From Euryarchaeota archaeon UBA538 (GTDB taxonomy: Archaea; Thermoplasmatota; Poseidoniia; Poseidoniales; Thalassarchaeaceae): a stretch of DNA of 9,962 bases. The DNA is taken from assembly GCA_002499325.1 (NCBI GenBank), contig DALC01000078.1:10370-20331 (forward strand). Reading direction: 5' to 3'. The position numbers and the translations under genes were made by a program. This document shows, piece by piece, positions 1 through 6,918 of this stretch; positions within the stretch are counted from its first letter, which is position 1; the number at the start of each line of letters is the position of its first letter. The notes beneath the pieces were generated by a model. It saw nothing but the letters and a program-made list of their open reading frames with translations. It did no database searches and had not been told where the DNA came from.

Positions 1-1
1 A

Positions 2-547
2 ACAGGTTGGTCAATATCAGAATACCTTTACAGAATGGGTCATGATGTTTTCTGCATAGCGGGTCGCACCCAATACTATCCCAATTTCAATCTACCAAAA
101 GTAAAGTACACCGAGCACCCAATCGAAATGTTGGAAGAAGCAGTCAATATCTCCTCCTCATTTACACCAGAAGTTTGGATTTTTTCGGCCGCAGTACTAG
201 ATTATGTCCCGAAGCCTTCCGAAGGTAAGATACCAAGCACCAAAGAAGAAATTCAAATTAAAATGGATCCTACTCAAAAGCACATTCCTGTAATATTAAA
301 CGCAACAGGTCAGTGTTACTCCATCGGATTCAAACTAGAAAGCAATATAGATTTGGAAAAACTACTTGAGAAAGCTTCCTCACAGATTTCCCGATATTCT
401 TTGGATGCCGTTATCGCAAATAGATTAGAGGACCTAAACAATCCTGAATCTCCAAGGGCCTGGATACTAGATTCCACGGGAAAAAGTTCAGAAATATCAG
501 ATCTTACTTCTCTTTGTGGGATAATCGAGTCATTAATAGCGAATTAA
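2..547 (+). CDS. coaB: Phosphopantothenate-cysteine ligase (CoaB), 5'-truncated by the window edge
   Basis: CoaB joins cysteine to 4'-phosphopantothenate, activated by a nucleotide triphosphate, in cytosolic coenzyme A synthesis. The frame is open from base 2, and the residues before the first ATG (base 35) read TGWSISEYLYRMGHDV. This fits the SSG-x-x-G nucleotide-binding loop and following helix of CoaB, so the gene almost certainly starts upstream and the ATG at 35 is internal. Other family marks are FSAAVLDYVPKPSEGKI (the AAVsDf..KI core), then an IGFKLES strand and VIANRLED, matching the FKlEt and vaN motifs. About 181 residues are visible. No CoaC (decarboxylase) domain is seen in the visible part. 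The FKLE and ANRLE wording resembles stand-alone eukaryotic PPCS as much as bacterial CoaBC, but the missing N-terminus prevents a decision. It ends in TAA, and proS follows 48 nt later on the same strand. Confidence 0.8.
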   Translation, partial: TGWSISEYLYRMGHDVFCIAGRTQYYPNFNLPKVKYTEHPIEMLEEAVNISSSFTPEVWIFSAAVLDYVPKPSEGKIPSTKEEIQIKMDPTQKHIPVILNATGQCYSIGFKLESNIDLEKLLEKASSQISRYSLDAVIANRLEDLNNPESPRAWILDSTGKSSEISDLTSLCGIIESLIAN

Positions 548-561
548 CGGCACCATGATAC

Positions 562-573
562 GAATTATTCAAA
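562..573 (+). promoter_or_regulatory. Candidate TATA box for proS
   Basis: The AT-rich stretch GAATTATTCAAA is centred about 29 nt upstream of the proS ATG at 596. It lies in a short gap that is otherwise GC-rich. No Shine-Dalgarno sequence is visible. This spacing suits a leaderless or nearly leaderless archaeal transcript, so proS may have its own promoter rather than depending on coaB. The match is by composition and spacing only. Confidence 0.35.
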
Positions 574-595
574 CCATCACCGCACACGGCGATAC

Positions 596-2116
596 ATGGG
601 CAACCCTGGGAAGGCTAAGAGAGGAATTCCTCCAAAGTCTGAATTCAACTCTTGGTATCCATCTATCGTGGAGATAGCTGACTTAGTGGACAAAAGATAT
701 CCAATTAAGGGAATGGATGTTTGGAAGCCGTATGGCTTGAGGGCAATGTCACTTATCGACTCCCTTACGAGAAATCAGATGTCTATGACCGATCATCACG
801 AACATAGGTTCCCTCTACTGGTGCCAGAAAATTTGTTGGATAAGGAGAACAAACTAGTATCTAGATTGAAGGCCGCCAGAGAAGCTGGAGTTGACCCATC
901 AGAACTCAGAATGGATGAAGAAGATTCGGGCTTCAAGAAAGAGGTATACTGGGTAACCCATGGAGGAGAAAACGAGCTAGACTCTCCGATGTTTCTTAGA
1001 CCGACCTCTGAGACTCCTATGTACACAATGTTCTCCCTATGGGTCAGAAGCCATACAGACCTCCCTTTGAAGACCTTTCAGATTGTCAATACTTTCCGCT
1101 ACGAAACTAAACAGACTAGATCATTCATTAGAGTCAGGGAAATCCACTTTTTCGAGGCACACACCGTACATGCGGACGAGGAGGGAGCTACAGAACAGAT
1201 CTCCGAGGATGCCAATATGGTCCAGAGTATTTTGCACGATCTCTGCCTCCCTAATCTAGTATCTAAAAGACCAATTTGGGACACGTTCCCTGGTGCTTGG
1301 TACACCATGGCCGCTGATGTTGTAATGCCTAATGGTAGGACCTTGCAGGTTGCTACATACCACCATTATCGTGATCAATGGGCAAAGGCATTCGATTTGA
1401 AGTATGAAGACTCAGATGGTGAAACTAAATTTTGCCACCAAACTACATTTGGTATGTCTGAGAGATTGTTGGGTTCTGTAGTGGGGATGCATGGAGATGA
1501 TCAGGGACTGATAATGCCTCCTGCAATCGCCCCTTTCCAAGTAGTTCTTCTGCCCATCGCAGCACACGTTCGTGATGATGTGTTGACCGAGATCTCCATA
1601 ATTAATGAGCGTCTCAGAAAAATTGGTATCAGGACACACCTCGACGATAGAGATGTCAGGCCTGGCGTGAAACATTTTGACTGGGAGATCAAAGGTGTCC
1701 CGATTAGGTTAGAACTCGGGCCCCGAGATATTGACTCTGGTAGCTTCGTTATTACAGAGAGAACCGGCAAGAAGTACGAAGCTAACCTAGCAAATCTGGA
1801 GGAATCCATAGTCACTGCATTGGATTCCGTTTCGAATGAACTCAGAGAGAGGGCAAATAAAGTATTCAATAGCCTGGTAGTTGAACTTCCAGATATCATC
1901 AAGTCGGAAGATGGCCATGATTTTTCATCTCCTCTAAATGATGGCACAGTTTACTCCTTTCCTTTCTGTGGGAACGACTCCGACGCTGAGGTCATCGAGA
2001 AGCTTTCTGGACTGACCATGCTAGGCGAATGCGTTGATAAATACTCAGAGCCTAGGAATTGCATAATTACCGGAAAACAAACTACGAACAAACATCACAT
2101 GGCTAGAATGTACTAG
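596..2116 (+). CDS. proS: Prolyl-tRNA synthetase, archaeal/eukaryote type
   Basis: This class II aminoacyl-tRNA synthetase charges tRNA-Pro with proline in the cytosol. It has 506 residues, close to the usual 480-500 of the archaeal type. Visible in order: RPTSET (135-140), motif 2 FRYE with FIRVREIHFFEAHT (168-190), TTFGMSERLLGSVVGMHGDD (283-302) carrying motif 3, the anticodon-binding domain from about 316 (AHVRDD, DRDVRPGVKHFDWEIKGVP), and a C-terminal domain ending in the conserved terminal Tyr (ARMY). There is no bacterial INS editing insertion. The ATG at 596 is the first possible start after the in-frame stop at 545. The C-terminal zinc site looks degenerate. The family pattern is C-x4-C-x25-C-x2-C (from memory of the Thermus enzyme), but the matching positions here are C458, D463, C489 and T492, with exact spacing and two cysteines lost. 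The stop overlaps the stop of the convergent gene at 2113. Confidence 0.97.
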   Translation: MGNPGKAKRGIPPKSEFNSWYPSIVEIADLVDKRYPIKGMDVWKPYGLRAMSLIDSLTRNQMSMTDHHEHRFPLLVPENLLDKENKLVSRLKAAREAGVDPSELRMDEEDSGFKKEVYWVTHGGENELDSPMFLRPTSETPMYTMFSLWVRSHTDLPLKTFQIVNTFRYETKQTRSFIRVREIHFFEAHTVHADEEGATEQISEDANMVQSILHDLCLPNLVSKRPIWDTFPGAWYTMAADVVMPNGRTLQVATYHHYRDQWAKAFDLKYEDSDGETKFCHQTTFGMSERLLGSVVGMHGDDQGLIMPPAIAPFQVVLLPIAAHVRDDVLTEISIINERLRKIGIRTHLDDRDVRPGVKHFDWEIKGVPIRLELGPRDIDSGSFVITERTGKKYEANLANLEESIVTALDSVSNELRERANKVFNSLVVELPDIIKSEDGHDFSSPLNDGTVYSFPFCGNDSDAEVIEKLSGLTMLGECVDKYSEPRNCIITGKQTTNKHHMARMY

Positions 2117-2976
2117 GCTCTTTTTCTGGCTGTGATTAACAACAATCCTACAAACGTCATAATCAGAGCACCGTCTATTATGTCTCCTGTACCTGCCTCG
2201 CCCCATGCTTCTTTACTCTCCAAGTTTGAATATTCCGTCCAAATTAATCTTGTATTATCGTTACAATAAGTACTCTGCTCTCCAGATTCTGTAAGCACAC
2301 TAATCACTTGCTCTCCGGAGCCATTAGACCACGCTACAGGAACGCCATCCTCAGATAATGTAGACAGGTATGAGTAAGGAGGATTTTCTATTATCCAATT
2401 AAATGAGGTGATTCGTGCAGATTCAGAAAGGTTCCATGAACTAATTCCTTCTTCGACCACCACACTAGATCCATTTTGAGAAACACTCCACTCAAGAACA
2501 TACTCTGAGTAGTTGTTCAATCCATACATATTCCAAACAATATACAAAGTACCATTCTCGTTAAGGTGAGAAGACGTGCTCATTTCAAGCTCCTGTATCG
2601 GCTCCTCCTCCGAACACAATGTGATAACCGAACCCAACCCAAAAGACACGTTGTAGGATGAAATAACCAGGCACAAAAACATGATCAGAGGGATGAATAA
2701 ACGTCTTCTCTTAACCTTAATTTTTTGATTTTTTCCCGACTCATGCGGACTTTCAGCATTAGGCATTTCAACTCCACCATTGCCGTTCAATGTCGTGATT
2801 CTAAGTTCTGGAGGCTTTACTGGGGGATCTACTCCCATGGTCTCCAAAGCTTCCCTTCCATAGATTCTTTCAGCCATGAAGTAGAGCTCTTCGTCACCAC
2901 TGATTTCAGAAGGTTGTATCGAACCATCTAGAACTCCCTTTATTCTTTCAGAGGCATCCATAGAGTGCGGTCGCAT
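2113..2976 (-). CDS. Membrane protein with cytoplasmic N-terminus and sequon-rich outer domain; function unknown
   Basis: I do not recognise this family. The 287-residue protein has four visible parts. An acidic N-terminal stretch (about 1-60) includes EELYFMAERIYGREALETMGV and is predicted helical. A polar linker ends in the basic run KIKVKRRR (85-92). Transmembrane helix 1 spans about 93-115. An outer domain of about 150 residues is followed by helix 2 (about 266-283) and the basic tail ARKRA. The positive-inside rule puts both termini in the cytoplasm. The outer domain has five N-x-S/T sequons (N141, N155, N168, N182, N218) and two cysteines (C121, C238) that could pair. Helix 1 is preceded by a long cytoplasmic domain, so it is an anchor rather than a cleaved signal. 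The ATG at 2976 was chosen; one at 2961 (Met6) is an alternative. The gene follows the transketolase C-subunit by 47 nt and may be co-transcribed or use the AT-rich box between them. Confidence 0.75.
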   Translation of the reverse strand: MRPHSMDASERIKGVLDGSIQPSEISGDEELYFMAERIYGREALETMGVDPPVKPPELRITTLNGNGGVEMPNAESPHESGKNQKIKVKRRRLFIPLIMFLCLVISSYNVSFGLGSVITLCSEEEPIQELEMSTSSHLNENGTLYIVWNMYGLNNYSEYVLEWSVSQNGSSVVVEEGISSWNLSESARITSFNWIIENPPYSYLSTLSEDGVPVAWSNGSGEQVISVLTESGEQSTYCNDNTRLIWTEYSNLESKEAWGEAGTGDIIDGALIMTFVGLLLITARKRA

Positions 2977-3005
2977 AGATACTTCATGAATGAAACCCTA
3001 TGAAT

Positions 3006-3019
3006 GATTAAATTAATTA
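3006..3019 (-). promoter_or_regulatory. Candidate TATA box for the membrane protein gene
   Basis: Read on the minus strand this is TAATTAATTTAATC, centred about 36 nt upstream of the ATG at 2976. It is one of the most AT-rich stretches in the window. It lies in the 47-nt gap behind the transketolase C-subunit stop, so the membrane protein could be transcribed independently with a leader of about 10 nt. The same A+T-rich stretch could instead help end the upstream transcript. Confidence 0.3.
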
Positions 3020-3023
3020 CGAT

Positions 3024-3965
3024 TCAGGACATTAATGATTCACACGAGTTAGCAATATCTCCGTATGTTATCCCCATAGATTCCATCAGCTCTTGAGGAG
3101 TCCCACTCTCGCCAAACCTATCAGATACTCCCACCATCCTCAGAGGGGTGCCACCACTGTATGAGAGATGCTCAGCAACGGCACCTCCCAATCCTCCAAT
3201 GACTGAATGATCTTCAGCTGTTACCAGTCCCTTGCATTTTCCTGCTAGTTCGTCAATCAATTCTGTATCGAGTGGTTTGAGTGTATGCATGTCTACTACT
3301 GTGGCCTCTATGCCTTTGGAGGATAAGTATTCGGCGGCTTTCATCGACTCAGATACCATCACTCCACAGGAAATAATAGCCACGTCGCCTCCCTCTCTTA
3401 GAACCGAACCCTTTCCAATTTTCAAACTCTTACAGGTTTTTTGATTGTACATTCGGGGAGTTTTGTTCCTTGCCGTCCTTGTATATGATGGATTACCGTG
3501 ATTAAGAAGCTGTACCGTCAGTTCTTCGGCCGATAGATCATCGCAAGGGTGCATTACTGTCATTCCAGGTATGGTCCTGTAGAGGGCTAAATCTTCTATT
3601 GATTGTGCGCTACTGCCATCTGTGCCAGTGTGCACGCCTCCATGACTTCCACACAAATGTACTATTAATCCCGGCCTAGCAACACCGTTCCTGACTTGTT
3701 CGAAACCTCTCTCTGTGAAAATTGCGAATGTGCTGGCAAACGGAACTTTCCCAGATGATGCCATGCCGGAGGCCACTAGGACCATATTCTGCTCTGCAAT
3801 ACCCAGAGAAATTGTTCTCTCAGGGTATAATTCTCTGAAATGACAAGATTTTGTAGACTTTCCAAGATCTGCTTCCAAGACAACCACTCTGGGATCTCTG
3901 GATAATCTTAGCAGAGCCGAACCATATCCGTCTCTGGATGCACCACCTGTGGAAGGGGCACTCAT
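3024..3965 (-). CDS. Transketolase, C-terminal subunit (pyrimidine-binding and C-terminal domains)
   Basis: With the N-terminal subunit this forms a thiamine-diphosphate transketolase that moves two-carbon units between sugar phosphates, feeding ribose 5-phosphate and erythrose 4-phosphate synthesis. At 313 residues it has the normal length for the split form. GIAEQN (55-60) holds the conserved Glu (E58) that activates the thiamine aminopyrimidine. TERGFEQVRN (84-93), the GSHGG-to-DG segment (106-117) and EDLALYRTIPGMTV (124-137) follow. R163 in SYTRTAR is a likely substrate-phosphate ligand, and the C-terminal domain has EDHSVIGGLG and the SGTPQEL signature. Aligning on D116, H108 matches the yeast phosphate-binding His469. 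The catalytic His of the usual DG-[ST]-[ST]-H-Q, yeast His481, is Ala120 here (DGSSAQ). The start ATG overlaps the N-subunit stop as ATGA, implying coupled translation. Activity as a true transketolase is likely but substrate preference may differ. Confidence 0.92.
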   Translation of the reverse strand: MSAPSTGGASRDGYGSALLRLSRDPRVVVLEADLGKSTKSCHFRELYPERTISLGIAEQNMVLVASGMASSGKVPFASTFAIFTERGFEQVRNGVARPGLIVHLCGSHGGVHTGTDGSSAQSIEDLALYRTIPGMTVMHPCDDLSAEELTVQLLNHGNPSYTRTARNKTPRMYNQKTCKSLKIGKGSVLREGGDVAIISCGVMVSESMKAAEYLSSKGIEATVVDMHTLKPLDTELIDELAGKCKGLVTAEDHSVIGGLGGAVAEHLSYSGGTPLRMVGVSDRFGESGTPQELMESMGITYGDIANSCESLMS

Positions 3966-4771
3966 GACAACTCCTCCAATGACATTCGCAACTCTTCATC
4001 ATTGGGTGCCTTACCATGAAATGATGGATTATTTTCCATAAATGATATTCCTTTTCCTTTGATTGTATGTGCTATAATTGCTGTTGGAGAAGTAATATTT
4101 TTCGATGACCACTCTAATGCAGAAACTACCTCTTCCATCGAGTGACCATCAATTTCTCTGACATCCCAACCGAAAGATGAGAGTTTCTTCGCAACATCTC
4201 CCACTTCCATTTGAACCTCAACAAAATCATCATTCTGTATTCGGTTCCTATCGACAATTAGATTCAATCTTCCGACTGAGTGGAAGTCTGCGGCCATCAC
4301 GGCTTCCCAAAACTGCCCTTCCTGTATCTCCCCATCTCCGACCATGACCCAAATATCTCTATCACTGGAGTCCATCCTTGCTGCAAGAGCGCACCCAAGG
4401 CCAAAAGATAGCCCCATTCCTAAACTACCAGCAGAAAAATCAACTCCTTGAGTCCACTTCATATCTACATGTCCCTGACATACAGAGCCCATTTTTCTAA
4501 AAGACATCATATCTGCCTCAGAGATAAATCCAACTTCATGTAGGATGGAGTAAACAGCAGGGCTAGCATGGCCCTTGCTCATGACAAACCTATCCCTGTC
4601 TTCCCAATCAGGATTTTCTACATCAAATCGTAATTTATTTGCATACAGTGCTACCAAAATATCAATGGCAGAGAGCGATCCTCCGGGATGGCCTGCACCA
4701 GCAGAATGAATCATTCTGACTATGTGTCTCCTGCATTGACGGGCCAACTCCTCCAGCTGAATGTTGTCCAT
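3962..4771 (-). CDS. Transketolase, N-terminal subunit (thiamine diphosphate-binding domain)
   Basis: This is the diphosphate-binding half of the split transketolase; the active site forms at the interface with the C-subunit encoded immediately downstream. The frame is open to 4891, but the start at 4771 is preferred. Its 269 residues match the family, conserved sequence begins with LARQCRRHIVRMIH, and the extra 40 upstream residues look non-coding and would run into the divergent mqnE region. Numbered from that start: GHPGGS (27-32), FVMSKGHASPAVY (62-74), GSLGMGLSFGLG (115-126), the ThDP/metal motif GDGEIQEGQFWEA (145-157) with D174 and N176 in IVDRNRIQ, and HTIKGKGISFME (235-246) with H252 in FHGKAPN. 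No key residue seems missing. A GTG directly precedes the chosen ATG. Overlap with the C-subunit start (ATGA, 3962-3965) keeps the two subunits in balance. Confidence 0.94.
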   Translation of the reverse strand: MDNIQLEELARQCRRHIVRMIHSAGAGHPGGSLSAIDILVALYANKLRFDVENPDWEDRDRFVMSKGHASPAVYSILHEVGFISEADMMSFRKMGSVCQGHVDMKWTQGVDFSAGSLGMGLSFGLGCALAARMDSSDRDIWVMVGDGEIQEGQFWEAVMAADFHSVGRLNLIVDRNRIQNDDFVEVQMEVGDVAKKLSSFGWDVREIDGHSMEEVVSALEWSSKNITSPTAIIAHTIKGKGISFMENNPSFHGKAPNDEELRMSLEELS

Positions 4772-4899
4772 CACTGAAGTTCGGGTAACGGAATTCACAT
4801 GCCTGCTAGAAAATCTAACTAATGATGCTTTCCGGAGTCGTCGCTTCACGATGGCAGACGAATTCTTATGATGTCGATACCCGACCAACAATCGTTACT
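4772..4899. promoter_or_regulatory. Divergent promoter region between the transketolase pair and mqnEA
   Basis: This 128-nt spacer is the only divergent junction between the transketolase and mqnEA transcription units, so both should start here. For mqnE (ATG 4900) the AT-rich box AATTCTTATGATG at 4861-4873 is centred about 33 nt upstream. For the transketolase N-subunit (ATG 4771) the best AT-rich box is at 4809-4826 (minus-strand TCATTAGTTAGATTTTCT), about 45 nt upstream, implying a short leader. No Shine-Dalgarno or clear operator repeat is seen. Long open frames cross the spacer on both strands (minus to 4891, plus from 4822), but their extra sequence has no family similarity and I treat it as non-coding. 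Confidence 0.4.
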
Positions 4900-6114
4900 A
4901 TGACGCTCGACGCCGTAGCAGTTTCTAATTCGGACTGGAGAGCTGAGCTTTCAAGCATGGATATTCCATTAGCAGTTTCCACAGATAATGTAACTCTAGA
5001 GTGTCTCGAGACGCTTATTTCAACAGGCCGTTTAACCTTCGATCAGGGTGTAAGACTGATGGTTAACCCGAATCTCAACTCAGTAACCTCATTGGCTGAT
5101 ATGGTGAAGAAAGCTAGGTTTCAGGATTTTGTGTTTTTCAATGAGAATCTTCATGTTAACTCCACTAATGTATGTGTTTTGGCTTGTAGGTTTTGCGCAT
5201 TCAGAAAGGGTCCAAGACATCCAGATGCATATTCGTTGAGCGTCAATGAGTATCTTGAGAGAGTCAGGCCCTACGCAACCAGGATAGATGAAGTTCACAC
5301 AGTTGGCGGATTACATCCAACATGGACCGTTGCTGAATATTGTGAGCTGTTTTCAAATCTAAAGGATGAATTTCCACATATTCACATCAAAGCCCTAACT
5401 GCAGTCGAGATAAAGCATCTATCATCAAGGTCCTCTCTTTCCTTCTCTGAGACCCTATCTAGGCTTTCAGAGGCAGGTCTTAATTCACTACCGGGAGGAG
5501 GTGCAGAGATTCTTGTGGATAGTGTAAGAGATCGTATTTGTATGGGCAAGGAATCTTCAGATGAGTATCTGGAGATTCATGGGGTGGCCCATTCGTTAGG
5601 AATTCCTACCAACTGTACAATGCTGTTTGGTACTGTTGAATCTATAGAAGACAGAATCAACCATTTGTTGAGACTTAGAGAACAACAAGACGAATCATTA
5701 GGCTTTCAGTGTTTTGTCCCTTATCCATTTTTGCCGGATAAGACAAGACTGCCCGAAGCACAGCTCGCCACTGGGCAGGAGATAATACGCATGATTTCTG
5801 TCTCTAGGCTAATGCTGGACAATATACCACATATCAAGGCATATAGAATGAATATTGGAGATAAACTCGCGTCATATGCAATAAATTGTGGCGCAGACGA
5901 TGTTGATGGAACAGTTGGTCATGAAGAAATAATGCATGAAGCCGGAAGTAAGACAAGCCTCACCACCAGCTCAGAACAATTAGCCAGAATGGTGGTCTCA
6001 TCTGGTGCCACACCAGTAAAGAGAAACTCCACTTACTCACAATTTGAGATAGTCGATCCTCCGGAAGGAAAACCCTCCCATTTTCTCCCTGTCATCACAG
6101 TCGAGGTTCCTTAA
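4900..6114 (+). CDS. mqnE: Aminofutalosine synthase (radical SAM), menaquinone futalosine pathway
   Basis: MqnE is a radical-SAM enzyme that joins an adenosyl radical to 3-[(1-carboxyvinyl)oxy]benzoate, giving 6-amino-6-deoxyfutalosine. With the start at 4900 it has 404 residues; a further in-frame ATG at 4822 adds unconserved sequence. The CxxxCxxC cluster motif is C92-C96-C99 in NVCVLACRFCAF. Next come VHTVGGLHP (132-140), the SAM-side HIKALTAVEI segment, LPGGGAEIL (198-205), SLGIPTNCTMLFG (232-244), LGFQCFVPYPF (267-277), LDNIPHIKAY (306-315) and GADDVDGTVGHEEIMHEAG (331-349). GADDxDGTV separates MqnE from MqnC and CofH, which have different wording there. One deviation is TMLFGT where I expect TML-Y/F-G-H, so the usual His is Thr245. 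The gene is followed without any gap by mqnA, which makes its substrate, supporting the assignment. Confidence 0.92.
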   Translation: MTLDAVAVSNSDWRAELSSMDIPLAVSTDNVTLECLETLISTGRLTFDQGVRLMVNPNLNSVTSLADMVKKARFQDFVFFNENLHVNSTNVCVLACRFCAFRKGPRHPDAYSLSVNEYLERVRPYATRIDEVHTVGGLHPTWTVAEYCELFSNLKDEFPHIHIKALTAVEIKHLSSRSSLSFSETLSRLSEAGLNSLPGGGAEILVDSVRDRICMGKESSDEYLEIHGVAHSLGIPTNCTMLFGTVESIEDRINHLLRLREQQDESLGFQCFVPYPFLPDKTRLPEAQLATGQEIIRMISVSRLMLDNIPHIKAYRMNIGDKLASYAINCGADDVDGTVGHEEIMHEAGSKTSLTTSSEQLARMVVSSGATPVKRNSTYSQFEIVDPPEGKPSHFLPVITVEVP

Positions 6115-6918
6115 ATGAGTTGGAAGGACGTAATTGGCAGGGTATCTTTTTCTAACTGCGACCCTATTTTTGATGGAATTAGCCCTAAATGGACGATCCT
6201 CTCAGCGCCACCAGCCTGGTTAACTGGCCATGTGATGAGAAGGGACTGTATCGCAGCCCCTATCCCATCTGCAGATTATGCTTCTAATAGTGGAAAACTA
6301 ATGTTACTTCCGGATATAGGCATAGTCAGTAATGGCGAGGTTGGCTCTGTACTGCTTTTCGGCAATCGTCCGATAGAAAATATGAGGGATATTGCCCTAC
6401 CAACTGACTCTTCAACCTCCAAGGTATTACTAAGTTGGATTATCAAGAACCGTGGTCTAGATCCGAAATTCATCGAGACTGGACCGGATATAAATATCAT
6501 GTTAGAAAAATGCGATGGGGCTCTTCTTATTGGCGATAGAGCGATTTTAGCATCTATTTCCCATCCAGAATTAGTGAAAATGGATTTAGGAGCCGAATGG
6601 ACTAGAATTACAGGTCTACCAATGGTCTTTGGAGTGTTTGTAGCTAGAAGGGACTCCCCAGAAGATACTTTGAGGGAAGCGCATTCTGAAATGATTAAGC
6701 AAGTAGAGCTCTTTGAAAACGATCCAAAATGGAGAGCTTCTGTTATATCCCGAACATCTAAAAAACTTGGATTTCCAGAAAGAAGGGTTGAAGATTATTT
6801 TAGAGAGGAGGTAAGGAATAGAATGTCCCAAGATGATATTGACGGCCTCCTTTTATTCTTAAAAGAGGCATGTGGGATGTCTGAGCCCCCTGTCTGGCTC
6901 GAACCTCAATCTGAATAA
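6115..6918 (+). CDS. mqnA: Chorismate dehydratase
   Basis: MqnA dehydrates chorismate to 3-[(1-carboxyvinyl)oxy]benzoate, the entry step of the futalosine route, and has a periplasmic-binding-protein-like fold although it is cytosolic. At 267 residues it is typical. Family marks in order: IGRVSFSNCDPIFDGI at the N-terminus, the CIAAPIPSADYA segment (45-56), LLPDIGIVSNGEVGSVLLF (64-82), IALPTDSSTSKVLL (93-106), GALLIGDRAIL (135-145) and MDLGAEWTRITGLPMVFGVF (156-175). No signal peptide is present. The ATG follows the mqnE stop directly (TAAATG), so the two are surely one operon with coupled translation. The 3' end overlaps the convergent DOHH-like gene by 13 bp (6906-6918). Enzymes of this fold can be confused with MqnD, but TGLPMVFGVF and the mqnE linkage fit MqnA. 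Confidence 0.93.
   Translation: MSWKDVIGRVSFSNCDPIFDGISPKWTILSAPPAWLTGHVMRRDCIAAPIPSADYASNSGKLMLLPDIGIVSNGEVGSVLLFGNRPIENMRDIALPTDSSTSKVLLSWIIKNRGLDPKFIETGPDINIMLEKCDGALLIGDRAILASISHPELVKMDLGAEWTRITGLPMVFGVFVARRDSPEDTLREAHSEMIKQVELFENDPKWRASVISRTSKKLGFPERRVEDYFREEVRNRMSQDDIDGLLLFLKEACGMSEPPVWLEPQSE

Noticed and set aside
1501..1947. 148-codon open frame opposite proS
   Set aside because: It lies wholly antisense to a conserved part of proS, is Ser/Arg-rich without motifs, and has no promoter context.
3024..4771. Split 1-deoxyxylulose-5-phosphate synthase or pyruvate dehydrogenase E1
   Set aside because: The domain split, SKGHASPAVY, GDGEIQEGQFWEA and GIAEQN pattern matches two-subunit transketolase, and archaea make isoprenoids by the mevalonate route.
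4772..4891. Longer transketolase N-subunit start at 4891
   Set aside because: The extra 40 residues are basic and unconserved and overlap the mqnE frame; ATG 4771 gives the usual length.
4822..4899. Longer mqnE start at ATG 4822
   Set aside because: The 26 extra residues have no MqnE similarity and would overlap the transketolase promoter; ATG 4900 gives the expected N-terminus and an upstream AT-rich box.
4900..6114. CofH (F420 biosynthesis) or MqnC instead of MqnE
   Set aside because: GADDVDGTV, LPGGGAEIL and LDNIPHIKAY fit MqnE, and the gene abuts mqnA.
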